A model generated the notes under the pieces. The model saw only the letters and a list, made by a program, of their open reading frames with translations. It did no database searches and was not told where the DNA came from. The position numbers were made by a program, and so were the translations under genes. Shown one piece after another: positions 55,038-64,000 of a stretch of 64,000 nucleotides of DNA. How positions within the stretch are numbered: the stretch's first letter is position 1; the number at the start of each line of letters is the position of its first letter. This DNA comes from Forficula auricularia (Eukaryota > Arthropoda > Insecta > Dermaptera > Forficulidae), in assembly GCA_024734495.1 (NCBI GenBank), contig JALMQS010000916.1, forward strand, positions 992,001 to 1,056,000, read 5' to 3'.

Positions 55038-56148
55038 TTATTTCGTTTACCTAAGAAAATAAATAAAATTATATTTCTTTAAACTTTTTTTATTCAAAGA
55101 CGATAAAATATGTTTCCTTAATTGATGTAAGTAAACCTAACCATAGGGTCTGAGTGCCGCTCGATTTATTTATTATCTTGCAGCCCTTTTGGCGCTCTTT
55201 GATAGGCAACGGTTAGCTGTGCACACCTTTTGCATCCATTGATTGAAAAAGGATTTGAGAGGAATTAGATAATAAAATAGATGCAATATGTACAATATTG
55301 ATTGCAACGTTTCGCTTTATATTTAAGCTTCATCAGGTTCTTTATTTGTATCTAGTATTTCGTTATCTATATATACTTATTTATAAAGCGCTTAAACGTG
55401 CATGTGTTACTAGGTGGAGTTAGCAACGATTAGACATATGGGTCTAAATTCAAAACTTTTATTTTATTTTTTTAATATTTTCATAGATAAATTTTAAATA
55501 AAATATAATTAAAATAAAATTAATTAAAAATAATAAATTTTAAATTGATATCTATTATTTTTCCTTAAAAAACTAAAATTTAAAATATATATTTTATGAG
55601 CGTGAACACATAATGGCTTATTGTTAACCTTTAATTTAAATATCTACTCTTTTTAAACGAGCAAAAATTGTTTGTTTTTATTTATATATATGGTATTTAT
55701 TTGTATAAGTATTTATTTTTTGCATTTTTTTCTATTTTGAAAACGGCTCGAATGATTTTGATGAAATTCACACACGAGTTATATACCAATATAGGTATCT
55801 TTGGGTTGACAATTCGATCTGTCACGGTTCGGCTAAATTATTTTTGATGGGTTTTTTGTTAATTGAAATAATTATTCAAACGAGCAAAAATTGTATATAT
55901 ACGGTATTTATTTATACATTTATATATATTTGTATTTTTTTTTTAATTTGGAAATGGCTCTTTTTCAGTTTTTTCAAAATTTAACCCGTGAACCCAAATG
56001 AGAAATTTTTTATTTCGAAACCTTACTCACAAAAGGCTTGGTATCTTCCTGAATGTCAACCCAACCAACCAAAATGCGTGGAGTCTACAAATTTTAATTC
56101 TCCAACCGGATTCGCGGGGTTCTGAGAGTGATGAGAGTTAGGAGAAGA
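55038..56148. other. AT-rich stretch with one hammerhead-like motif
   Basis: No gene. The motif at 55304-55340 is listed separately. Blocks AACGAGCAAAAATTG and TATTTATTTGTATAAG-type repeats suggest two diverged copies of a 230-bp unit (about 55650-55900 and 55875-56000). Confidence 0.35.
55304..55340 (-). ncRNA. Hammerhead-like motif (CUGAUGA type)
   Basis: Minus strand: CCTGATGAAGCTT, loop, AAGCGAAACGTTGC. Core boxes are intact, stem II is GCUU/AAGC, and ACGU after GAA is self-complementary. Stem I pairs poorly beyond one base pair. This form matches the motif common at Penelope-like element ends. Confidence 0.55.
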
Positions 56149-56292
56149 CGAGGGGTGAACCGCGACCTAAAATCGTGTACACCTACTTCCACTTCCAAGT
56201 AGAAGACAATAGATTATCTAATGAATTCCAAAGTAATTCCAAATAATTCCAAAGACGGTGTACACCTAATTCCAATCGCGGTTCACCCCTCT
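56149..56292. mobile_element. 8-bp-TSD MITE, copy 4
   Basis: Ends CGAGGGGTGAACCGCGA and AGAGGGGTGAACCGCGA (reverse). Flanks GGAGAAGA (56141-56148) and GGGGAAGA (56293-56300), 7 of 8 identical. Closest to the family consensus. Confidence 0.8.
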
Positions 56293-56299
56293 GGGGAAG

Positions 56300-56500
56300 A
56301 GGAGAGAGTCGAGAGGACATGTATAGGGTTGGCGGAGTGAATTATGATCTGAGGTGGGTCTAGTGGGAAGGATAGTGCTCAGTGGGATGGGTGGGGATTA
56401 GAGGAGGCTAGCAAGAGAGAGAGGGGGGTGGGGTCCAGGGGATGAGGTGGGGATCCCGGGGTGTTAGGGAGAGGGTCGGTGGAGTAGATGGGGCGTAGGT
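56300..56500 (+). repeat. G-rich tract
   Basis: Plus strand is strongly G-biased (GAGAGGGGGGTGGGGTCC, GATGAGGTGGGGATCCCGGG), with several GGGG runs that could form G-quadruplexes. It lies at the 5' edge of a LINE fragment. Confidence 0.55.
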
Positions 56501-56511
56501 CCAGTGGGCGC

Positions 56512-57195
56512 GGCTCTTTGGCTTTGTCGCATCTGACCTGTCTTGGAATGAACACATCTCCTCTGTGGCGAAATCTGCAGCAAGGAAGATTGGCTTCTTA
56601 TTCAGGTTCAAGCGATTTTACAAACCCCCACAACTTCTCACCATCTACAAGGCCCAAATCCGCACCTGTCTCGAATACGGCTCTCATCTATGGAGAGGAG
56701 CCTCAAAATACTCTCTTGCTTGGATGCAATTCAGAAACGAGCCGTCAGGCTAATTGACGATTCTACCCTCACCGACTCCTTCGACTCGCTGGCTCATCGA
56801 AGAGATGTCTCTGCCCTTTCCCTTTTCTATAGATACTATCACGGCAGGTGCTCTGATGAGATAAAATCAATAATTCCCCCAAAGCATGCTTTGCACGTAG
56901 CACGCGTTTTGCCGACTCCCAACACTCTCTCGAGGTCAAATTAGAAAAGTGCCGGACCACTTCATTCGCGAATACATATATCCCCATGACTTCAAGGAAC
57001 TGGAACTCTCTTCCAGCCTCTATCTTTCCCAGCACCTATAATCTTCAAACCTTCAAAATCGGAGTGCATAGACACCTACGTTTACACCCTCTCACTTAAT
57101 CAACTTTCTCTCTCTTCGGTAATGCAAGGGTCTTTCGAGATCCATAGGGGCTGCATCTTTACTGGTGCACCCCTTCTTGCATTCGATTGCATTAA
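56512..57195 (+). pseudogene. LINE 3' end (CR1/Jockey-like), frameshifted, with poly(A)
   Basis: Reads LGFVASDLSWNEHISSVAKS, AARKIGFLFRFKRFYKPPQL and CLEYGSHLWRGASKYSLA, then after a frameshift near 56720 LDAIQKRAVRLIDD, SLAHRRDVSALSLFYRYYHG and CSDEIKSIIPP, and later RNWNSLPASIFPSTYNLQTF. This is the region after the RT catalytic core in CR1/Jockey-type elements. It ends in a 3' UTR and a 17-A tail (57188-57204). The most complete of the family members here; others are at 30050-30700, 35410-35478 and 46880-47290. Confidence 0.8.
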
Positions 57196-57204
57196 AAAAA
57201 AAAA

Positions 57205-57340
57205 AAAAAAGAAAAAGAAAAAGGGTCTCCGAAGGCGGGCACCAAGGAGCGAAGTCTCATGGCTAGCAAGAGGCCCGCCGAAGGCATGCCCCAGGGGGTA
57301 AAGTCAGCAAGATGCCCGTCGAAGGCGGGCTTTGCAGCTG
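57205..57340 (+). repeat. GC-rich repeat with CCGAAGGCGGGC motifs
   Basis: Three related strings: CTCCGAAGGCGGGCACC, CCCGCCGAAGGCATGCC and CCCGTCGAAGGCGGGC. They are similar to the hairpin in 12090-12186 and 42040-42115. Confidence 0.5.
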
Positions 57341-58449
57341 GTTGTATTATTACCTACTATGTAATCAAAAAATAAAAACAGACACCCTGTATGTGTGCAA
57401 TGTGCATGCTTATTAGTATATATTTTAATTGTTTCAGCCTGATAGATGTATTGGACAAGAATAAAATGAATGAAATATCGTGCGTGAGTTGTGTGGGTGG
57501 ATAGCAAAGGGGGAGGCTGTCTCTGTCTGGCTGAAGAGTTGATAGATTACTCTGCTAATGCAGACTGAAAGCTCCGCTCTGTTCTTTCTCTCTTCTGCTA
57601 CTTACACTTACCACACACTCACACACACACTAACTTGCCCTTAGAAAAAGAAATCACCCAGTAACAAATAAAAAGGGCTACTCAAAATAATGACAGACTT
57701 TTTTTTATCCTCCAAGCAGATTTCTTGCCACTGGATAAAACCTCAAAAATAAAATTTGTCATTTTATTATTATTATTATTGTATAATGAAGGAGTTTTGT
57801 TTGAACCAGGGAGTTAATGTACAATCATTATCTATATTTATTAAATTATCGACGCTTTCATACATCTATAGTTTCTATGAAAAATATGTCGCGTGTCGCG
57901 AAAATTCTCTTAGTTGTACTGTACAAATCTATGACTATATTATTATATTATATTTCAGAAAAATACCATATGTGAAAAGAAATTTCCAAAAAACATGATT
58001 TTTCCAAAAAATGCACTTATATCGCTTTGCGGAACGTGTTGTTTTTAATAAAAAAAAATACCTCGCGTGTTTTCATCAAAAGGAAGCTTTTTAGGGAGCG
58101 TCAGAAAAAATTTAATTTTTAACGACCAGTCTAATATATATATACTTTATTAGAGGGGTTTATATTTCTATTTTTGTTAGCAAAATAATTTTATGCCTCT
58201 TTAATTTAGAATGTTTTGAGTTTTTAAGAAAATTTTGTCACCAAATAAAAAAAATTATATTTGCTAATTTTAATTTCAATTTACTCTAGATATGTGTAAA
58301 AATCAAAAAACTATAATTTAAAATAGTTCTTTTATTAAAGATAAAAGTAAATAAATATTATATTTAATATTGATTTACTATGAGTTAAGGATTCTTGGTC
58401 ATTAAAATTAAAAAATTAAAAGATGTAAAATTTTTTTTCTTTTTCAATA
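57341..58449. other. AT-rich stretch without recognised gene
   Basis: A CACACA-type microsatellite near 57609-57634 and nothing else recognised. Confidence 0.35.
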
Positions 58450-59366
58450 TATCGGGTGTTTTTTTTAGAGGTATAGAACTTCGAATTGAAATAAAACACA
58501 AGAAAATCGTTTTAATGTCCATCAATTTGGCTTTATTGGAAGGATAATTTTATGCCATTAATGTTTAAATATGATTTCGGGCATGTGGCCGCCGCGGCTG
58601 GCTCGAATAAATCCAATTCTACAGGTCCAATTTTCAACCACTTTTTCGAGCATATGGGGCCGTATGTTGGCAATAACGCCACGAATGTTGGCTACGTCAA
58701 CAAGCAAAATTGCCGCATTTGGAGTGAAGAGAATCCACATGAGACCCTTGAGACGCCATTACATCCACAAAAACTGACTGTTTGGTGTGCTCTATGGGCT
58801 GGTGGAGTCATTGGGCCATACTTCTTCCGAAATAATGCTGGAGAGTCAGTTACCGTTAATGGAGACCGGTATAGAGCCATGATAACCGACTATTTTGTTC
58901 CCGAATTGGATGGCATGAATGTGGATGAGTTGTGGTTCCAACAAGACGGCGCTACATGCCACACAGCGCACGTCACATTCGATGAGCGCATAATTTCGCG
59001 GAATGGACCTGTCAATTGGCCACCAAGATCGTGTGATTTGACACCATTGGATTATTTTCTTTGGGGATATGTGAAGTCGCTCGTCTACGCCAACAAACCA
59101 GAAACGTTAGGGGACTTGGAAGCCAACATTCGTGGCGTTATTGCCAACATACGGCCCCATATGCTCGAAAAAGTGGTTGAAAATTGGACCTGTAGAATTG
59201 GATTTATTCGAGCCAGCCGCGGCGGCCACATGCCCGAAATCATATTTAAACATTAATGGCATAAAATTATCCTTCCAATAAAGCCAAATTGATGGACATT
59301 AAAACGATTTTCTTGTGTTTTATTTCAATTCGAAGTTCTATACCTCTAAAAAAAACACCCGATATA
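58450..59366 (+). mobile_element. Foldback mariner with 245-bp inverted arms
   Basis: Ends TCGGGTGTTTTTTTTAGAGG and its inverse; insertion is at TA. Arms 58452-58693 and 59121-59365 appear perfectly complementary. The right arm holds the natural 3' end of the transposase; the left arm is an inverted copy of it that replaced the transposase 5' half. The centre retains the catalytic middle of the gene. It is therefore non-autonomous, with exceptionally long inverted repeats that show no visible divergence. Confidence 0.85.
58552..59256 (+). pseudogene. Chimeric mariner transposase frame, 5' half lost
   Basis: 234 codons open. The first 47 or so codons are antisense to the transposase C-terminus and not a natural protein. 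From YVNKQNCRIWSEENPHE on it is a mariner-type transposase: LTVWCALWAGGVIGPYFF, VNGDRYRAMI, WFQQDGATCHTAH (second Asp) and WPPRSCDLTPLDYFLWGYVK (third Asp), ending RASRGGHMPEIIFKH. The first catalytic Asp, in the segment before GYVNKQNC in relatives, is absent. The spacing between second and third Asp is 29 residues, about five to seven fewer than usual, from a small deletion after TAHVT. It cannot be active. Confidence 0.85.
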
Positions 59367-59367
59367 T

Positions 59368-59407
59368 GGTATATTTCGGGCTATCAACCCATCTTCAGGA
59401 AGTACAG
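59368..59407 (-). ncRNA. Hammerhead-like motif (UAUA variant)
   Basis: Minus strand: CTGAAGA, U, stem II GGGTTGATAGCCC, GAAATATACC. Very close to 15875-15910. It abuts the mariner end, so the mariner probably landed in a ribozyme-bearing repeat. Confidence 0.45.
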
Positions 59408-59769
59408 AAAATGATGCTTGTCCAGCTAAATTAATGATTACTCTTATCTTTATTAAAGATGTTTCACCTTTCACCAACACCACAATCTCTACTAATTATG
59501 TTCTTTTATTAGTTTTTTTTTTATTTAGAAGACCTTATAAATTTGAAAATCGAAGGTAAAATTATATATGTTTTAGTATAGGACCATATGGAAATCTCAA
59601 TTTTTTGATCGCCTCAAGATGGCGGACTCTGGCAGGCGACATTTTTCTAGCCATATGCTTACTCCCTATCTCCAACAAATTAGATAGTTCAAAAGTTTGA
59701 CCTTCAATATCAGAATTATAAATTAGAAATGTATAAAAAGACTGATGACCATAATTCTAACAAATAAAT

Positions 59770-59905
59770 TTTATTGAAGGAGAAAATAAAAGAGTGTGTC
59801 TTCTGCTGGAATTATAAATTTTATTTATAATTCCAGCAGAAGACACACTCTTTTATTGTCTCCTTCAATAAATAAAAATTCTGCTACTCTCGGCAAAAAA
59901 ACTTT
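59770..59905. repeat. Palindrome, second copy of the 35034-35173 family
   Basis: Arms of about 45 bp (AGAGTGTGTCTTCTGCTGGA) with a 6-bp centre, followed by TTCTGCTACTCTCGGC. A deletion of the middle part relative to 35034-35173. Confidence 0.8.
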
Positions 59906-61085
59906 CAATTTAAAATAAATTTTATATATTTGTATAAGTCCTTGCCTTTTTTCATAAGCTAACTTTAGTTGTTATTTTTTAAAATGTACTTCGTTTGTAA
60001 GAAATAAATTTGGCATCATAATTGTATTATTTACCACTCGAGTGGAGTGTTTTGAGTATTTGTTTTTAATATTGATAGTATACATTTGCTCTGCTTAAAT
60101 AAATTACGAAATGTGACTTGGACAGTTTTTTCGGACGGCTTCATATGTTTATTTGCATCAAGCGAGGACAACCTCGTTGATTTCTCTTAAGAAAAATAGC
60201 CGACTTCTATACTTCAACAGTCTCCACATAGCTTCTAGTTATAAATAAAAAGTTTACACTAAATTAATCACAAATTATGTGATATTTCATTTTTTCAAAA
60301 TAAACGGTCCATTTGTATCTGTAAAATTAGTTGCATCAAACAGAGGAGAACCTCAGTGATTTATCTTTATGAATCCACAACTCTGCTACTCTCGGCAAAA
60401 AAATATCTTTTCAATCAGATTATTTTTCTTTTCTTTATTAATTACTAAGTTGAAAAATCGTGGACGAAAAAAACGATAACATCCATTCATCCGCACAGAC
60501 TAAATGAAAAAATCGCACTTTTTGGCCTCTCGTCGAGACCCCATGTAATTTTTTGTAAAACTGACACGTGCTAAAATTCAACCTAATTGAATAATATAAT
60601 TTGTGACTTTAATTGATTCCATGGGTTCCGTAGTCTTTACCTCAGGGCCCTTTAAGGTAGCGCTTTCCGCGAGACCGATTACAATACTTTCCCATGCTTC
60701 GCATGGGATAAAGTAAAAAATAATAATAATATCAGTAAAATAACTAAGTAAGTATATCAATAAATAAAAGAAATTATTAGCAATTGGAACTAATTAAACA
60801 AAATAAAGATTAGAAGAGTAGTCACAAGAGATTGTCTATTAGATGGAATAGATTATTTTTAATTATATATGACAGAAGGGTTGTTTTTACCCTCTCGGGA
60901 ATCAAACTCGATGCCAAAATTAGCAATCCGGGCCAATCGGCTAACTTCTTCTCAGGTGAAGAGCTCTAACATATGTAGTATCGCAGTAAATATTTCTTTT
61001 AAAGATTTAAAGAAGAAATTCAAAAATTTTGTTTAACACTCATATGCATCTTTTTCTTTAAGCTATATAAGTATGGTATGACAAT
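59906..61085. other. AT-rich stretch with fragments of the hammerhead/TA family
   Basis: GTTTATTTGCATCAAGCGAG (60146) and GAATCCACAACTCTGCTACT (60371) are end pieces of the 54535-54935 family. A B-box-like GGTTCG was not found. No gene. Confidence 0.45.
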
Positions 61086-61087
61086 TT

Positions 61088-61380
61088 GACGGGGACTGTG
61101 GGTCAGTGGTTAGAGTGTAGGGCCGCTGGCCTGAATTACGCTGGTTCGAGACTGAGTCTCGGCAGATATTTGCAGTCCCTCCTCTTGGAAAGCAATGGCA
61201 ACCTACCAAGAATATAATTGCCTTGTAACCTCTCCAAACTAGCCGTTCGGAACCGGCGTTAAAAAGTAGGTCCCGTATATCTGTGTAAAAAACAGGTAAA
61301 CAAACTCAGCACTGATATATGTGGAGAGGAGCCGAAACGCCAGGAAGACCTGACATGGCACTTAAAGAAGAAGAAGATGA
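61088..61380 (+). mobile_element. tRNA-derived SINE
   Basis: Head: GGGGACTGTGGGTCAGTGGT with TAGAGTGTAGGGCC (A-box region) and B box GGTTCGAGACT about 40 bp on, an internal pol III promoter. Body includes GCAATGGCAACCTACCAAGA and GTAACCTCTCCAAACTAGCC. Tail is AAGAAGAAGAAGATGA. The arrangement is that of many insect SINEs. No ORF. Confidence 0.7.
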
Positions 61381-61397
61381 GTATTTGTTAAAAAGAA

Positions 61398-61486
61398 TCA
61401 GTAGATCGCGAAATTTTACAAATGAAGATTTAAATCTTTAATCAGTAGATCGCGAAATTTTACAAATGAAGATTTAAATCTTTAAG
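61398..61486 (+). repeat. 45-bp tandem duplication
   Basis: ATCAGTAGATCGCGAAATTT and the following ACAAATGAAGATTTAAATCT occur twice, without differences. Confidence 0.85.
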
Positions 61487-61559
61487 TGAAATATTTAACT
61501 TTCAGTTTGAGTTGTATACCAAAAAAGAATTTAGTCTTTTTGATTTTAAGTCGATTTTT

Positions 61560-61740
61560 CCACGTTTTCAGTAGACGTTGCCATTAATAGTCGAAACATC
61601 AAAAATGGAATGCAATAAGTTTATTCCTCTAGAGGTAGATAAGAATCGATTGTTATTTTTGATTTGATGTCTTCAATAATGGTTACCAATTATAATCGAA
61701 ACGTCAAAAATTCAATGTAGAATTGTTATTCCTCAAGTAT
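61560..61740 (+). repeat. Satellite-like repeat, left of LINE
   Basis: Two diverged units of the 6985-7200 family (GTTATTCCTCAAGTATTA). Confidence 0.65.
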
Positions 61741-62617
61741 TATTTTATTTTTTTATTTTATTTATTATTTTCAACTGCTAATTGCCTAATACATTAATAT
61801 AATACAATAATTATTAATTATAACAAAATTAACAATAATAGGCAAAGTAATATCATTAAATTAATATAATAATAATAGAGTATATGTTAAATAACAATAT
61901 AGTAATATAAAAATAATATAAGATAATAGTAATATAATGAAATATAATAGTAGAATAGTTACTTGTAGATTAGGGTCAACATTCTGAACAAGACTGCGAC
62001 TTTATTAATGTTCAATGAGAAATCCAAGGGGTTTTCTAGTTGTTTAGATAAATCGTTATAACAGCTACTTAATCTGAATATTGGACTAGCATCAGAGTAC
62101 CGGGTGGATGGTACTTCTAGATAAAAAGGTAGTCTATTTCTAAGTACATCATTTGAGATATGAATTGGAAACAAGTTTTGAAGATCAGGACAATTCACCT
62201 AGTTGGACTTAATCTGGTACACAAATATAACATTGGAGACAATCATGGAAGAAGTAACAGAAGCAAGACAGAAAGTTTCAGCAGTTGAAGTGTAGTCATG
62301 GTCGTATCTCGACAAAGAATTGCCTGAAAGGTATGCTAGATGTCTTAACACTTTGTGCTGAATTCTCTCCAGTCTGTCCATGTTATTCTTTCCGATTGGC
62401 CTCCAGACTGTTGATGCATACATTAGCAAAGATTTGATTAGAGTCAAATATAAGTATTTAAGTGTATTAGAATTTTTAAATGATTTCATGTTTCGAAATA
62501 CAAATCCCCAGCTCCGATTAGCTTTACCTACAATGTAGGCCAGGTGATCGCTGAAAGTAAGTTTCAAGTCAAAAATTACTCCCAAATCTTTAATAGTGTG
62601 GACTCTACCCCATTAGA
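61741..62617 (-). mobile_element. LINE inserted in the satellite array
   Basis: The satellite unit is interrupted at GTATTA and resumes at 62612 with GTATTAAATGAGAATCGATG, so GTATTA is the probable target duplication. The insert comprises an AT-rich 3' UTR (61741-61958) and a minus-strand RT C-terminal frame. Confidence 0.7.
61959..62600 (-). pseudogene. Non-LTR retrotransposon RT C-terminal region with one in-frame TAG
   Basis: DLGVIFDLKLTFSDHLAYIV, GKANRSWGFVFRNMKSFKNS, TLKYLYLTLIKSLLMYASTV (the Y--LV---L-Y-S-VW motif after the RT core) and RLERIQHKVLRHLAY. After the TAG at 62199-62201 the same frame continues NCPDLQNLFPIHISNDVLRN, PFYLEVPSTRYSDASPIFRL and ends normally at 61959. The 5' part, with the catalytic core, is missing. 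Clade is Jockey/CR1-like. Confidence 0.8.
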
Positions 62618-62790
62618 TATACGTATTAAATGAGAATCGATGGCTATTTCTGATTTTAAGTCGATTCCTCGATGTCTTCAGCAATGGTTACCAATAATAA
62701 CCGAAACGTTTAAAATCCAATTTCGAATGGTTATTCGTCGAGTATTAGATGAGAATCGATCACTATTTTTGAATTTAAGTCAACATGGAC
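62605..62790 (+). repeat. Satellite-like repeat, right of LINE
   Basis: Continues the 61560-61740 repeat: CAATGGTTACCAATAATAAC, GAATGGTTATTCGTCGAGTA. Confidence 0.65.
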
Positions 62791-63480
62791 TGCAAATAGC
62801 AAGTGGTATCTGATTAATAATAAAGGAATAAACATATCAATATTTCAAATGTCTTTGGATAAAGTTTAGCAACGATCCGTTGCAGTTTATTATTATTTTT
62901 TTTTAAGAAAATGTCATAGGGTATAAAGAAAGGTTTTAAACAGATGATTTATGAGTGTGTATGTCTCGTCAAGTTGTGTGGTTTTTCCTCCTTGGAAGGA
63001 ATATATCCACCCCCTTTTTTTCGACCCTTTTCTCCCCCTTCGTTCCGTTTCCCTATGATTATTGGATTGCCATGAACGTCAGCTGCCCCGCCTGCCCGCT
63101 TTATTTCAAATATTCGCCCTTTTATTTTTATTATATTTATATTTTTATATTTATTTTCAATCTAAAATGTCATTTCGGAATGTTATTTTTTTCTTCCTTC
63201 TTCTTTCTCTGTATCAATATTTCTTGTCGTAAATTTCAATTTTATTTCCGTTTCTCTCATATCAAACTACCATAAAGCTCAAGTGTTTACTGGGAATTTA
63301 ATCGTCTAGAGTGACCCAGTTCAATCTTAGAATGAAGATAAGAAGCAATTTATCGATTAACTTATTGTGCTTATTCATATGGAAACTTTAATGAATATTT
63401 TCAAAATTATTTATTATATATGGTCTTAGCAGTCAAGAAAAGTATATATTATTTAATTTATGAAGGGGTTAAAATAAGAG
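62791..63480. other. AT-rich stretch without recognised gene
   Basis: The 106-codon frame at 62955-63275 is Phe/Tyr-rich as expected of pyrimidine-rich DNA; no family motifs. Confidence 0.35.
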
Positions 63481-63503
63481 ACGTGCAACTTTTATTTATG
63501 AAC

Positions 63504-63550
63504 TCCCGCTAACGTTTCGGCTATTGGTTGTAGCCATCTTCAGAGCGGGA
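63504..63550 (-). ncRNA. Hammerhead ribozyme, best-preserved solo copy
   Basis: Minus strand: UCCCGCU, CUGAAGA, U, stem II GGCU/AGCC, GAAA, CGUU, AGCGGGA. UCCCGCU and AGCGGGA make a perfect 7-bp stem I. The cleavage site is expected after GUU. ACGU after GAA is self-complementary, as in the dimer-forming small hammerheads of Penelope-like elements. No partner arm was found next to it. Confidence 0.75.
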
Positions 63551-63612
63551 ATATTTATATAAAAAATTTTTTTTGGATACACGAGTAAACAGATAAAACT
63601 ATATACAAGAAA

Positions 63613-63768
63613 CGAGAGGTGACCCGCGATTGGAATTATGTGTACACTGTCTTTGGAATTATTTGGAATTAATTTAGAATTTATTAGATAATCTATTGTT
63701 TTCTACTTGGAAATGAAATTAGAAGTGGAAGTAGGTGTACACGATTTTAGGTCGCGGTTCATCCCTCG
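63613..63768. mobile_element. 8-bp-TSD MITE, copy 5
   Basis: 156 bp, ends CGAGAGGTGACCCGCGA and, reversed, CGAGGGATGAACCGCGA. Perfect duplication ACAAGAAA at 63605-63612 and 63769-63776. Confidence 0.85.
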
Positions 63769-63997
63769 ACAAGAAATATACATATGATATATACAAAACC
63801 AAATACAGGGTATTCGCCAAAAGGCAAAAGATGTAATATTTTTAAGACTATTATTGTCTTTTTCCGTTTACAAACTTTGCATTTCATCTTAAACGGAAAA
63901 AGACAATAATAGTCTTAAAAGTATTACATCTTTTAGCCTTTTGGCGAACACCCTGTATATGGTTTTGTATATATCATATATATATTTCTTGTATGTA
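63769..63997. repeat. Large palindrome (hairpin arms about 100 bp)
   Basis: Arms share TATATACAAAACCA, ACAGGGTATTCGCCAAAAGG, CAAAAGATGTAAT and GACTATTATTGTCTTTTTCC. The centre is about 20 bp (AAACTTTGCATTTCATCTT). The MITE at 63613-63768 split the outer end of the left arm. CAGGGTATTCGCCAAAAGGC / ACACCCTG ends resemble a MITE terminus. Confidence 0.8.
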
Positions 63998-64000
63998 GTT

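Noticed and set aside
58558..58740. Separate minus-strand gene with mariner C-terminus
   Set aside because: It is the inverted copy of the 3' end of the neighbouring transposase, in the left arm of the foldback.
62955..63275. 106-codon frame rich in Phe, Tyr and Ser
   Set aside because: Derived from a pyrimidine-rich strand; no recognisable protein.

Overview
This is a eukaryotic nuclear, AT-rich window, almost certainly from an arthropod. The evidence is an ancestral host-gene exon (Phox2 type), an inserted piece of mitochondrial COX1, and a transposon community typical of insects and crustaceans: Penelope-like elements, non-LTR retrotransposons, mariner/Tc1, hAT, a MULE, SINEs and many foldback MITEs. 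I cannot name the species. Only one host gene is supported: a first coding exon of a Phox2-type paired-like homeobox gene at 37649-38018 (+), inside a GC-rich island with TATA, CRE-like and CCAAT-like motifs and a short upstream ORF. I found no homeodomain exon to its right, so everything from 38019 to the end is probably first intron (at least 26 kb), filled with repeats.

Layout. 0-5 kb: a dispersed repeat ('repeat A'), a decayed mariner, two hAT-type elements with 8-bp target duplications. 5-16 kb: an inverted pair of tRNA-like sequences, a satellite, a foldback element, a truncated Penelope-like element (PLE), an RTE-like LINE, a 1.2-kb hAT-like element, a Tc1 relic, a GC-rich foldback and an inverted repeat carrying a hammerhead-like motif. 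16-22 kb: repeat A, LINE relics, homopolymer runs, a MITE. 22-29 kb is the most interesting block: a 3.14-kb MULE with an intact 736-codon transposase, terminal inverted repeats built from five 33-bp tandem units and a perfect 9-bp duplication, abutting a PLE whose long inverted ends each carry a hammerhead ribozyme. Both lie inside a tandem array of about 305-bp units with splice-site-like borders. 30-37 kb: LINE relics, palindromes. 37-38 kb: the Phox2 exon. 38-64 kb: MITEs, a Helitron-like unit, a COX1 NUMT, more repeat A, hammerhead-bearing inverted repeats, a LINE, a foldback mariner with perfect 245-bp arms, a SINE, a LINE inserted in a satellite, and a final large palindrome.

A recurring theme is head-to-head duplication: at least ten elements have arms far longer than normal transposon termini, and many arms contain hammerhead cores (CUGANGA, stem II, GAAA). 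Most protein fragments here are transposon relics; the MULE transposase is the only intact element gene.
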